This document shows, one piece after another, positions 43,721 through 52,399 of a stretch of 64,000 bases of DNA (within the stretch, counting starts at the first letter, position 1; every line of letters starts with the position of its first letter). Source of the stretch: Paraburkholderia panacisoli (GTDB taxonomy: Bacteria; Pseudomonadota; Gammaproteobacteria; Burkholderiales; Burkholderiaceae); NCBI RefSeq assembly GCF_008369935.1, contig NZ_VTUZ01000019.1:62001-126000 (forward strand), given 5' to 3'. Below the pieces are notes generated by a model. That model saw only the letters and a program-made list of their open reading frames with translations. It made no database searches and was not told where the DNA came from. A program made the translations under genes and the position numbers.

Positions 43721-44043
43721 CGATAAATCCGGGCTCATGTGCGATCCGGAAGGTCGGATCGCACGGTCAGGTGAGCGGGATTTTATCGAGATGAGCTTAC
43801 GGATTCGCAACGGCGGGGCTTACAGCGATTACGGTCCGTTGGAAGTCCTACTTGGGGGAATTTGCATGAATGGCATGGCTATCCTGTATTGCTTTACCTG
43901 CTCGGTGATTCAATCTCCACAGGGACGGCAAGCGCTCGGCGCAGACTCCCGGATAGGGCGAACGAAAGTGCATCCAATACTCAGAAGTTGCCCCGCTTTG
44001 GGGGCGCCCCTAGGGAAGTCCCTTTGAAAGCGCCTCGATGAAA
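43721..44043. other. Intergenic region upstream of the small membrane protein
   Basis: About 320 bases between the small membrane protein gene and the 3' end of the epimerase gene, less GC-rich than its surroundings. An open frame at 43866-44027 (+, 53 codons, starting MNGMAILYCFTCSV) has GGGGGA eight bases before its ATG but no recognisable homology, so I do not call it a gene. Confidence 0.4.
43739..43764. repeat. 10-bp perfect inverted repeat upstream of small membrane protein
   Basis: GTGCGATCCG / CGGATCGCAC with a 6-base loop, 19 bases upstream of the ATG at 43720 on the - strand. It could be an operator or a 5'-leader hairpin controlling translation. Confidence 0.6.
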
Positions 44044-44967
44044 TCACACCTGGGAAGAAGCCCCCTCCGGCGCCATCATCTCCCGCTCGATCCACTCGAT
44101 CACAGACGTGCGCCGCGGCTGCCACCCCAGCAGCTTGCGCGCTCGTTTGCCTCGCACGCGGCTGTTCGACCCAAGACCATACGACGCCATTTCATAGCCC
44201 CATTCCTTCTGCGCTTCATCGAGCGGCCAGTCTTGCGGCTCGCCGAGTTTCATCACGCGCGCGATCGCGGTGCTCATATCGCGGAACGACGCCTCGCCGC
44301 TTTCGACGAAGTAGAACGTGCCGGCCGGCGTCTTTTCCAATGCGAGGCGATACAGTTCGGCGACGTCGTCGATATGCACGTTCGACCAGATGTTGCCGCC
44401 GCTGCCGACATGGCGCACCACGCCGCTCTTTTGCGCCTGGCGCACGAGCCGCGGCAACTGCACGCTGGCGCTGCCCGCCACCGCGCCATGACCGTAGATC
44501 AGCGTATTGCACAGTACTGCCGCGCGGATGTTCTGCTGCGCCGAGCCGAGCACCAACTGGTCGATCGCGACGCGCGCCGCTTTGTCGGCGGTCGGCGTCG
44601 GCAGCGCGTCCTCGTGATAGATGCGCGCGTCGCCCGCCTCGCCGCCCGACGCATCGCCGACGATGCTCGAACCACTCGTGTGCAGGAACGGCTTGCCGGA
44701 GCCGGCGAGTCCTTCGATCAGCGCCTTCACCGCGCCTTCATGGTCGCTGCTCGCGGCGTTGATGACGGCGTCGGCGGCTTGCGCTTCGGCGATCAGCAGC
44801 GCCCGGTCGTCGAGCGTGCCGACCACCGGCTCGATGCCGAGCCGTTGCAACCCGGCACCCTGTTCGGGTTTGCGGATCAGGCCGCGCACCTGATGGCCGG
44901 CGCGCACGAGATGCGCCGCGATCGAACCGCCGATGAAACCGCTCGCGCCAGTGATGAAAATCTTCAA
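44044..44967 (-). CDS. NAD(P)-dependent epimerase/dehydratase family protein
   Basis: A 307-residue extended-SDR protein. The N-terminal LKIFITGASGFIGGSIAAHL is the Rossmann dinucleotide loop (GxxGxxG). Further on are VINAASSD, TSGSSIVGD and the NIWSNVHIDDVAELYRLALE stretch typical of this branch; the catalytic YxxxK is not obvious. The TTG at 44967 is chosen as start because TAAGGAGT lies at ideal spacing; the open frame extends to 45051 but without such a site. It is divergent from a LysR gene with a clear shared palindrome, so it is probably its target. The substrate is unknown. Confidence 0.82.
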   Translation of the reverse strand: MKIFITGASGFIGGSIAAHLVRAGHQVRGLIRKPEQGAGLQRLGIEPVVGTLDDRALLIAEAQAADAVINAASSDHEGAVKALIEGLAGSGKPFLHTSGSSIVGDASGGEAGDARIYHEDALPTPTADKAARVAIDQLVLGSAQQNIRAAVLCNTLIYGHGAVAGSASVQLPRLVRQAQKSGVVRHVGSGGNIWSNVHIDDVAELYRLALEKTPAGTFYFVESGEASFRDMSTAIARVMKLGEPQDWPLDEAQKEWGYEMASYGLGSNSRVRGKRARKLLGWQPRRTSVIEWIEREMMAPEGASSQV

Positions 44968-45093
44968 GACGTACTCCTTAGGGGAAATAGCAACCATCTT
45001 TGATGGGGCCGGAGTAAGTGCTGAGGCACTGACTTCGGTCGACACAGGCATGCAGTATCCGTCGTCTTGATTCTCGCAAAAAGCGTGTTAGTC

Positions 45094-45113
45094 TCAAATC
45101 AATCTTGATTTGA
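45094..45113. promoter_or_regulatory. LysR-type operator palindrome
   Basis: TCAAATCAA-TC-TTGATTTGA, perfect 9-bp arms, ending nine bases before the LysR start and lying in the divergent promoter of the epimerase gene. AT-rich dyad symmetry of this sort is typical of LysR regulator binding sites. Confidence 0.7.
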
Positions 45114-45121
45114 AGTCAACA

Positions 45122-46018
45122 ATGAAAACGTCCACCGATGAGCTGCTGGTGTTCGTCACCGTAATCGACAGCGGCTCGATCACGGCGGCGGCCGAAAAGC
45201 TGGGGCAGACCGTGTCCGGCGTGAGCCGCGCGCTCACGCGCCTCGAAAGGAAACTCGACACCGCGCTGGTGCGGCGCACGACCCGCCGCCTGCAACTGAC
45301 CGAAGAGGGCGAGGCGTTTCTGCAGCGCGCGCGGGCGATTCTCGACGCGATGGAAGAGGCCGAGGAATCCGTCGCCCGCGGACGCGAGCGGCCCTCGGGG
45401 CGCCTGCGGGTCGACGCGGCGTCGCCGTTCATGCTCCACTGCGTGGCGCCGCACATGACCGCGTTTTCGGCGCTGTATCCGGAGATTCGTCTTGAACTGA
45501 CCAGCAACGAGCGGATCGTCGATCTGCTCGAGCAGAAGGTGGACATCGCGATCCGGATCGGCGCGTTGCAGGACTCGACCTTGCATGCGCGCGCGCTGGG
45601 CAGCAGCAAGCTGCGGGTGCTCGCGAGCCCGGCGTATCTGGCCGAATATGGCGAACCCAAAACGGTGGACGCATTGCGCGCGCATCGCCTGATCGGCTTC
45701 ACGGCGCCGGAGCATCTGAACCGCTGGCCGCTGCGCGAGGGGCGCAAGGGCAACGCCGCAACACTGAAGATCGAACCGGCGATCACCGCATCGAGCGGCG
45801 AGACGCTGCGGCAACTGACGCTGTCGGGCTGGGGCATCGCCTGTCTCGCGGACTTCATGACCGCCGCCGACGTGCGCGACGAGCGCCTGGTGCCGATTCT
45901 CAGCAACGTCTTGATCGACGAGCGCCAGCCGGTGAGCGCGGTGTATTACCAGAGTGCGTCGCTGGCGGGGCGCGTGCAGTGCTTTCTGGATTTCATCGCG
46001 GCGCGCGTGAAGCTTTAG
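45122..46018 (+). CDS. LysR family transcriptional regulator
   Basis: A 298-residue LysR-type regulator of the CrgA/DmlR subgroup. The HTH is SGSITAAAEKLGQTVSGVSRALTRLE (split by motif limits); the effector domain includes GRLRVDAASPFMLHCVAP and DIAIRIGALQDSTLHARALG. ATG 45122 is preferred to the TTG at 45110. It is divergent from the epimerase/dehydratase gene with a palindrome in between, so autoregulation and control of that gene are likely. Effector unknown. Confidence 0.87.
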   Translation: MKTSTDELLVFVTVIDSGSITAAAEKLGQTVSGVSRALTRLERKLDTALVRRTTRRLQLTEEGEAFLQRARAILDAMEEAEESVARGRERPSGRLRVDAASPFMLHCVAPHMTAFSALYPEIRLELTSNERIVDLLEQKVDIAIRIGALQDSTLHARALGSSKLRVLASPAYLAEYGEPKTVDALRAHRLIGFTAPEHLNRWPLREGRKGNAATLKIEPAITASSGETLRQLTLSGWGIACLADFMTAADVRDERLVPILSNVLIDERQPVSAVYYQSASLAGRVQCFLDFIAARVKL

Positions 46019-46197
46019 CGGGGTGTCTCGCCTCACGTTTCCCTTGCTGCTCGCGACATAGGCCCGCTGCCCACACAGGCAGGCGGGTTTTTTTTCGCCG
46101 CAAGCGCAGATCTCATGGCTCGCTTGAACCTGTGGGTCGCGTGTCTCGGCCAGCATGCGGAATGTTTTTGACCGCATGGCGCCGCGCGTTGTTAACG

Positions 46198-46207
46198 TGT
46201 ATATACA
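46198..46207. promoter_or_regulatory. Distal HutC-type operator
   Basis: TGTATATACA, a perfect 10-bp palindrome sharing its core with the proximal site, about 190 bases upstream of hutH. It is probably a second HutC binding site. Confidence 0.55.
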
Positions 46208-46337
46208 ACTTCATGAGCCGGACACAGCAAGCCTCTTTGTTTCAAACTGCTGCCCAAAACCGGGACTCACAAGAGGAACAAGCTTGGCAGGCCTTCATCT
46301 AATGGAAAATCCCTAGCCCCGAAGCTCAAAAAACAAG

Positions 46338-46349
46338 TTGTATATACAA
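46338..46349. promoter_or_regulatory. Proximal HutC-type operator
   Basis: TTGTATATACAA, a perfect 12-bp palindrome about 50 bases before hutH, resembling the symmetric TTGTAN2TACAA-like sites bound by GntR-family HutC repressors. A degenerate third copy, TTGTATAGACAG, is at 46376-46387. Confidence 0.7.
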
Positions 46350-46399
46350 GCCAGCCCAGCTAGACTTCTTTCAAATTGTATAGACAGGACAACGACACC

Positions 46400-47920
46400 A
46401 TGATTCTGACACCCGGCTACCTCACTCTCCCGCAACTGCGCCAGATCGCACGCAAGCACGTCACGTTGCAACTCGATCCCGCCAGCCACGCCGCCATCGA
46501 CACCTGCGCGCAGGCCGTCGCCGACATCGCCGCCAAGGGCGAGCCGGCCTACGGCATCAACACTGGCTTCGGGCGGCTCGCCAGCACGCACATCCCCCGC
46601 GATCAACTCGAACTGTTGCAACGCAATCTGGTCCTGTCGCACGCGGTCGGCGTGGGCGAGCCGATGTCGCGTCCGGTCGTGCGTCTATTGATCGCGTTGA
46701 AGCTGTCGAGCCTCGGCCGCGGCCACTCGGGCATCCGTCGCGAAGTGATGGAAGCACTGATCACGCTGTACAACGCCGACGTGCTGCCGGTGATCCCGGT
46801 CAAGGGTTCGGTCGGCGCATCGGGCGACCTCGCGCCGCTCGCGCATATGTCGGCGGCGCTGCTCGGCGTCGGCGAAGTGTTCGCGAAGGGCGAGCGCATG
46901 CCCGCCACCGAAGGTCTCGCGCTCGTCGGCCTCAAGCCGCTCACGCTGCAAGCGAAGGAGGGCCTCGCGTTGCTCAACGGCACCCAGGCATCGACCGCGC
47001 TCGCGCTCTACAACATGTTCGCGATCGAAGACCTGTACCGCACCGCGCTGGTGTCCGGCGCGTTGTCGGTGGATGCGGCAATGGGTTCGGTCAAGCCGTT
47101 CGACGCGCGCATTCACGAACTGCGCGGCCATCAAGGTCAAATCGACGCGGCGGCCTCGTATCGCTCGCTGCTGCAAGGCTCGGGTATCAACGTGTCGCAC
47201 GCCGATTGCGACAAGGTGCAGGATCCGTACAGCCTGCGCTGCCAGCCGCAAGTGATGGGCGCGTGTCTGGACCAGATGCGTCACGCGGCCGGCGTGCTGC
47301 TGCTGGAAGCCAACGCGGTCTCCGACAATCCGCTGATTTTCCCGGACACCGGCGAAGTGCTGTCGGGCGGCAACTTCCACGCCGAGCCGGTCGCGTTCGC
47401 CGCCGACAACCTCGCGCTGGCTGCCGCCGAAATCGGCGCGCTGGCCGAACGCCGCATCGCGCTCTTGATCGACGCGACGCTGTCGGGCCTGCCGCCGTTC
47501 CTCGTTCGCGATGGCGGCGTGAATTCCGGCTTCATGATCGCCCACGTGACGGCCGCTGCGCTCGCGTCGGAAAACAAGACGCTCGCGCATCCGGCCTCGG
47601 TCGACTCGCTGCCCACTTCGGCGAACCAGGAAGACCACGTGTCGATGGCGACGTTCGCCGCGCGCAAGCTCGGCGACATCGCGGAGAACACCGCGAACAT
47701 CCTGTCGATCGAACTGCTCGCCGCCGCGCAAGGCGTCGATCTGCGCGCGCCGCACAAGACCAGCCCGAGCCTGCAGAAGGTGATGGACGCGGTGCGCAAG
47801 GACGTCGCGCATTACGAGCTCGATCACTACTTTGCGCCGGACATCGCGGCGGTCACGAAGCTCGTGCAGGACGGCACGATCGCGAAGCTGAGCCCGTTCT
47901 CGTTCGTGTCCGAACAGTAA
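46400..47920 (+). CDS. hutH: Histidine ammonia-lyase HutH
   Basis: A 506-residue enzyme converting L-histidine to urocanate and ammonia, the first step of histidine degradation. The self-made MIO cofactor comes from Ala140-Ser141-Gly142 in GSVGASGDLAPLAH. YGINTGFG near residue 53 and the QDPYSLRCQP-like block near 275 are also family marks. The ATG at 46400 gives the normal N-terminus. It is the first gene of the hut operon, preceded by HutC-type operators; the hutC ATG directly abuts its stop. Confidence 0.96.
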   Translation: MILTPGYLTLPQLRQIARKHVTLQLDPASHAAIDTCAQAVADIAAKGEPAYGINTGFGRLASTHIPRDQLELLQRNLVLSHAVGVGEPMSRPVVRLLIALKLSSLGRGHSGIRREVMEALITLYNADVLPVIPVKGSVGASGDLAPLAHMSAALLGVGEVFAKGERMPATEGLALVGLKPLTLQAKEGLALLNGTQASTALALYNMFAIEDLYRTALVSGALSVDAAMGSVKPFDARIHELRGHQGQIDAAASYRSLLQGSGINVSHADCDKVQDPYSLRCQPQVMGACLDQMRHAAGVLLLEANAVSDNPLIFPDTGEVLSGGNFHAEPVAFAADNLALAAAEIGALAERRIALLIDATLSGLPPFLVRDGGVNSGFMIAHVTAAALASENKTLAHPASVDSLPTSANQEDHVSMATFAARKLGDIAENTANILSIELLAAAQGVDLRAPHKTSPSLQKVMDAVRKDVAHYELDHYFAPDIAAVTKLVQDGTIAKLSPFSFVSEQ

Positions 47921-48640
47921 ATGTCGAGTACGCGGATCACGCCAATGAACGCACCGGCTTATCAGGGCATCAAGGACTTCATCCTCGCGCGCATTCATGC
48001 GGGCGAATGGGCTGAAGGCGATCAGGTGCCCTCCGAAAACGAGCTTGCACGCGAGTTCAACGTGGCGCGCATGACGGTCAACCGCGCGCTGCGCGAGTTG
48101 ACCTCGGAGCAGGTGCTCACGCGCGTGCAGGGTTCGGGCACGTTCGTCGCGCGGCCGAAGTACGAGTCGACGCTGGTGGCGATCCGCAGCATCTCCGATG
48201 AAATCGTCGCGCGCGCTCATCGCTATCAGGCGAAGGTGCTGCATATAGGCGCGAGCATCGCCGACGAAGCGCTCGCCGAAGAGATGCAGGTGAGCGCGGG
48301 CAGTCCGGTGTTTCATTCACGCGTGCTGCATTTCGAAAACGACGAGCCGGTGCAACTCGAAGAGCGCTGGGTCAATCCCGCAGTCGCGCCCGAATACGCA
48401 TTGCAGGATTTCACGAACACCACGCCGAACCAGTATCTCGTGCGCGTCGCGCCGTTGCAGCGTGTGGAGTACCGGATCGAGGCGCTGGCGGCGGACGCCG
48501 ACACGCGCGAACTGTTGACGATGGACGAACTCGAGCCTTGCCTCGTGCTGCATCGGCGCACGTGGTCGCAAAGCCAGGTCGCGTCGATCGCCAATCTGTG
48601 GCATCCCGGCAGCCGCTACCGCTTCACAGGCCATTTCTGA
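47921..48640 (+). CDS. hutC: Histidine utilisation repressor HutC (GntR/HutC family)
   Basis: A 239-residue repressor: N-terminal winged helix (about residues 13-80, VPSENELAREFNVARMTVNRAL then REL) and C-terminal UTRA effector domain (SRVLHFENDEPVQLEERWVNP) that senses urocanate. It is placed between hutH and hutU, so it is induced with the enzymes it represses, giving negative feedback. It probably binds the TTGTATATACAA sites before hutH. Its start codon immediately follows the hutH stop with no gap. Confidence 0.94.
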   Translation: MSSTRITPMNAPAYQGIKDFILARIHAGEWAEGDQVPSENELAREFNVARMTVNRALRELTSEQVLTRVQGSGTFVARPKYESTLVAIRSISDEIVARAHRYQAKVLHIGASIADEALAEEMQVSAGSPVFHSRVLHFENDEPVQLEERWVNPAVAPEYALQDFTNTTPNQYLVRVAPLQRVEYRIEALAADADTRELLTMDELEPCLVLHRRTWSQSQVASIANLWHPGSRYRFTGHF

Positions 48641-48704
48641 TTACGCTTTGCCGAATCTTTTGCTGAATCTTTCCTGAACATCTCCACGCCTTCCGAGGGC
48701 CACC

Positions 48705-50393
48705 ATGAACAACCCGAAACACATCGACCCGCGACTCGACCCCACCCGCACGATCCGCGCACCGCGCGGTGCGGAAAAGACCTGCAAGACGTGGATTGCG
48801 GAAGCCGCGTACCGGATGATCCAGAATAATCTGGACCCCGAAGTGGCCGAACATCCGCACGCGCTCGTCGTGTACGGCGGCATTGGCCGCGCGGCGCGTA
48901 ACTGGGATTGCTTCGATCAGATTCTCGCTTCGCTGAAGGACCTGAACGAAGACGAGACGCTGCTGATTCAATCGGGTAAGCCGGTCGGCGTGTTTCGCAC
49001 GCATGCGGACGCACCGCGCGTGCTGCTTGCCAATTCGAACCTGGTGCCGCATTGGGCGACGTGGGAACACTTCCACGAACTCGATCGCAAGGGTCTGATG
49101 ATGTACGGGCAGATGACCGCGGGCAGCTGGATCTACATCGGCAGCCAGGGCATCGTGCAGGGCACCTACGAGACGTTCTTCTCGGTGGCGAACCAGCATT
49201 TCAACGGCGATCCGAAGGGCCGCTGGATTCTGACCGGCGGTCTCGGCGGGATGGGCGGCGCGCAGCCGCTCGCGGCGACGATGGCCGGCTTCTCGATGAT
49301 CGCGGTCGAATGCGACGAGACGCGCATCGACTTCCGTCTGAAGACGCGCTACGTCGACAAGAAGGCGAAGACGCTCGACGAAGCGCTCGCCATGCTCGAA
49401 GAAGCGAAGCAGGCCGGCAAGCCGGTGTCGATCGGTCTGCTGGGCAATGCCGCTGACGTGTTCGCCGAATGCGTGACGCGCGGCATCACGCCGGATTGCG
49501 TGACCGACCAGACCAGCGCGCACGATCCGATTCACGGCTACCTGCCGCAAGGCTGGAGCGTGGCAGACTGGCGCGAGCGTCAGAAGACCGCGCCGGACAG
49601 CATCGTCACACCGGCCAAGCAGTCGATGGCCAAACAGGTGCAAGCGATGCTGACGCTGCAGGAGCGCGGCGCGGCCACGCTCGACTACGGCAACAACATC
49701 CGTCAGATGGCGCTGGAAATGGGCGTCGAGAACGCATTCGATTTCCCGGGCTTCGTGCCGGCGTACATCCGCCCGCTCTTTTGCGAGGGCAAGGGCCCGT
49801 TCCGCTGGGTCGCGCTGTCGGGAGACCCCGAGGACATCTACAAGACCGATGCGAAGGTCAAGGAACTGATCCCCGACGATCCGCATCTGCACAACTGGCT
49901 CGACATGGCGCGCGAACGCATTGCGTTCCAGGGCCTGCCGGCGCGGATCTGCTGGGTCGGCGTAAAGGATCGCTATCGTCTCGGCCAGGCGTTCAACGAG
50001 ATGGTGAAGAACGGCGAGCTGAAGGCGCCGATCGTGATCGGCCGCGATCACCTCGACACCGGTTCGGTGGCGAGCCCGAATCGCGAAACCGAATCGATGA
50101 AGGACGGCTCGGACGCGGTCAGCGACTGGCCGCTGCTGAACGCGCTGCTGAATACCGCGGGCGGCGCGTCGTGGGTGTCGCTGCATCATGGCGGCGGGGT
50201 CGGCATGGGCTTTAGCCAGCACTCGGGTGTCGTGATCGTCGCGGACGGCAGCGATGCGGCGCACCAGCGCCTGGGCCGCGTGCTGTTCAATGATCCGGCC
50301 ACCGGCGTGATGCGTCATGCGGACGCCGGCTATGAACTCGCGCAGCAAACCGCGCGCGAGGCGGGCCTCAATCTGCCGATGCTGGGCCGTTGA
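48705..50393 (+). CDS. hutU: Urocanate hydratase HutU
   Basis: A 562-residue NAD-dependent enzyme that hydrates urocanate to imidazolonepropionate. The NAD site ILTGGLGGMGGAQPLA lies near residue 175; HHGGGVGMGFSQHSG near 500 and the RICWVG block with the conserved Cys near 418 are family hallmarks. Length is standard. It follows hutC by 64 bases, and its stop overlaps possible upstream starts of hutD. Confidence 0.96.
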   Translation: MNNPKHIDPRLDPTRTIRAPRGAEKTCKTWIAEAAYRMIQNNLDPEVAEHPHALVVYGGIGRAARNWDCFDQILASLKDLNEDETLLIQSGKPVGVFRTHADAPRVLLANSNLVPHWATWEHFHELDRKGLMMYGQMTAGSWIYIGSQGIVQGTYETFFSVANQHFNGDPKGRWILTGGLGGMGGAQPLAATMAGFSMIAVECDETRIDFRLKTRYVDKKAKTLDEALAMLEEAKQAGKPVSIGLLGNAADVFAECVTRGITPDCVTDQTSAHDPIHGYLPQGWSVADWRERQKTAPDSIVTPAKQSMAKQVQAMLTLQERGAATLDYGNNIRQMALEMGVENAFDFPGFVPAYIRPLFCEGKGPFRWVALSGDPEDIYKTDAKVKELIPDDPHLHNWLDMARERIAFQGLPARICWVGVKDRYRLGQAFNEMVKNGELKAPIVIGRDHLDTGSVASPNRETESMKDGSDAVSDWPLLNALLNTAGGASWVSLHHGGGVGMGFSQHSGVVIVADGSDAAHQRLGRVLFNDPATGVMRHADAGYELAQQTAREAGLNLPMLGR

Positions 50394-50413
50394 TCGTGTC
50401 GGTTGCCGGCAAC

Positions 50414-51052
50414 ATGGCAACGCTCACGCTGATTCGCGGCGCCGACCTCGTGGCGGCGCCGTGGAAGAACGGCGGCGGCGTCACGCGGGAAGTGGCGGCG
50501 TATCCGTCGAACGCGGGGCTCAACGAATTCGCGTGGCGCGTGAGCATCGCCGATGTCGCGCAAGCCGGGCCGTTTTCGCGTTTCGAGGGCGTCGATCGCA
50601 CGCTGGTGCTGTTGTCCGGCGTGGGGATGGTGCTCGACGAAACGGGCGGTCTGAAGGAAGTCCCTTTGGGGGGCGGCACGAGTAGGGTGCAATCCCATAC
50701 GTTGACGCAGGCGCTCGACATCGCGCGCTTTGACGGCGAGTCGCAGATCGACGCTCGGCTGATCGACGGCGCGACGCGCGACTTCAACCTGATGGTGCGG
50801 CGTGACGTGGCGCAGGGTGAGCTCGACGTGTGGCGCGGGCAAATGCAGCAAGGCACGCGGCGCACCTTGTCGGCGGACGTGGTGCTGCTGTTCTGCGCAA
50901 GCGGTTCGGTCAGGCTCAAGCCCGGCGACACGCAAGCACTGCAACTCGAAGCCGGCGACACGCTGCGCATCGATGCACCGAGCGCGTTGCAATGCGCTCT
51001 CGAAGGCGCGGGCGCGGTGCTCGCGGTCAGCATCCGCTACACGCCAAGATGA
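50414..51052 (+). CDS. hutD: HutD family protein
   Basis: A 212-residue cupin-like HutD protein with the family signature PWKNGGGVTREVA near the N-terminus and WRVSIADVAQAGPFSRF. HutD is thought to limit hut operon activity, perhaps by binding formylglutamate, but its mechanism is not settled. ATG 50414 is the conservative start; TTG 50390 (overlapping the hutU stop) and GTG 50396 are in frame, and none has a clear ribosome site, so translational coupling to hutU is likely. Confidence 0.88.
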   Translation: MATLTLIRGADLVAAPWKNGGGVTREVAAYPSNAGLNEFAWRVSIADVAQAGPFSRFEGVDRTLVLLSGVGMVLDETGGLKEVPLGGGTSRVQSHTLTQALDIARFDGESQIDARLIDGATRDFNLMVRRDVAQGELDVWRGQMQQGTRRTLSADVVLLFCASGSVRLKPGDTQALQLEAGDTLRIDAPSALQCALEGAGAVLAVSIRYTPR

Positions 51053-51141
51053 CGACAACGCTTCGCGTGAGCGCCCAGCCGCTGCATGGCGCGCGCACGC
51101 GAACCACCACAGACAACGCAACGAGCTGCAACGGGCACGCG

Positions 51142-52377
51142 ATGAAGCAAACCGTCTGGCATCACCTGAAACTCTGCCCGCAGGGCGATCCTCAACACAC
51201 GCTCGCCGATGCAGCGATCGCCGTCGAAGACGGCCGCATCGCATGGCTCGGCGCAGCTTCCGAATTACCCGCCCACTACGCCGCATGGCCGCGTGAAGAT
51301 CTGCACGGCGCATGGGTGACGCCGGGCCTCGTCGATTGCCATACACATCTGGTGTACGGCGGGCAGCGCGCGGACGAATTCGCGCAGCGCCTGGCTGGCG
51401 TCAGTTATGAAGAAATCGCGCGGCAGGGCGGCGGGATCGTCTCGACGGTGCGCGCCACGCGCGCCGCGGACGAAGCCACGCTGTTCCGGCAAGCGGCCGC
51501 GCGGCTCGAACCGCTACTGGCCGAAGGCGTGACGGCGATCGAAATCAAATCCGGCTACGGCCTCGATCTCGCCAGCGAGCGCAAGATGCTGCGCGTCGCG
51601 CGGCAGCTGGGCGAACGCTATCCGGTGACGGTCTACACGACGTTTCTCGGCGCGCACGCGTTGCCGCCGGAATTCGCGGGCCGCGCGGATGCGTATATCG
51701 ACGAAGTCTGCAACACGATGCTGCCCGCACTTACCGCCGAAGGCCTGGTCGACGCGGTCGATGTGTTCTGCGAGCGCATTGGTTTTTCGCTGGAGCAAAG
51801 CGAGCGTGTTTTCAACGCCGCACAACGCTACGGGCTGCCGGTGAAGATGCACGCCGAGCAGTTGTCGAACGGCGGCGGCACGGCGCTCGCCGCGTGCCAT
51901 CGCGCGCTGTCCGCCGACCACCTCGAATTTCTCGACGAAGCCGGCGTCGCCGCGATGAAAGAGGCGGGCACGGTGGCCGTGCTGCTGCCGGGCGCGTACT
52001 ACTTCATTCGCGAAACGCAATTGCCGCCGCTCGACTTGCTGCGGCGCTACGAAGTGCCGATCGCGATTTCGACCGACAGCAACCCCGGCACGTCGCCCGC
52101 AACGTCGTTGCTGCTGATGATGAACATGGCGACCACGCTGTTCCGCATGACCGTGCCCGAGGTGCTGCTGGGCGTGACGGCGCACGCGGCGCGCGCGCTC
52201 GGCAAAGCGGACACGCACGGCTCACTCCAGGTCGGGCGTGCGGCGGATTTCGCGGTGTGGTCGGTCGATTCGCTGGCCGAGCTGGCTTACTGGATTGGGC
52301 GTCCGCTGTGCGCGCGAGTCGTGCGTGCGGGCGAGACCGTTTATACGCGGCGTGAACTGAACCAAGACCCGAGCTAA
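51142..52377 (+). CDS. hutI: Imidazolonepropionase HutI
   Basis: A 411-residue metal-dependent amidohydrolase that opens the imidazolone ring to give formiminoglutamate. The metal ligands start with His67 and His69 in LVDCHTHLVYGG, and IEIKSGYGLDL, HAEQLSNGGG and STDSNPGTSPA are typical of HutI. The ATG at 51142 is picked because the family begins about here; longer in-frame extensions back to 50830 run through hutD and are not credible. It lies about 90 bases after hutD. Confidence 0.95.
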   Translation: MKQTVWHHLKLCPQGDPQHTLADAAIAVEDGRIAWLGAASELPAHYAAWPREDLHGAWVTPGLVDCHTHLVYGGQRADEFAQRLAGVSYEEIARQGGGIVSTVRATRAADEATLFRQAAARLEPLLAEGVTAIEIKSGYGLDLASERKMLRVARQLGERYPVTVYTTFLGAHALPPEFAGRADAYIDEVCNTMLPALTAEGLVDAVDVFCERIGFSLEQSERVFNAAQRYGLPVKMHAEQLSNGGGTALAACHRALSADHLEFLDEAGVAAMKEAGTVAVLLPGAYYFIRETQLPPLDLLRRYEVPIAISTDSNPGTSPATSLLLMMNMATTLFRMTVPEVLLGVTAHAARALGKADTHGSLQVGRAADFAVWSVDSLAELAYWIGRPLCARVVRAGETVYTRRELNQDPS

Positions 52378-52399
52378 GACCTGAGAGACAATTTAAGCG

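Larger units (their letters stand above)
46019..46399. other. Intergenic region with hut operon control sites
   Basis: About 380 bases between the LysR gene and hutH. It contains three elements related to TTGTATATACAA and the hut promoter. No gene was seen; ribosome-site evidence is lacking for the short frames here. Confidence 0.6.

Noticed and set aside
43866..44027. 53-codon frame (+) with GGGGGA before its ATG
   Set aside because: The ribosome-like site alone is not enough; the sequence has no visible domain and no neighbour context.
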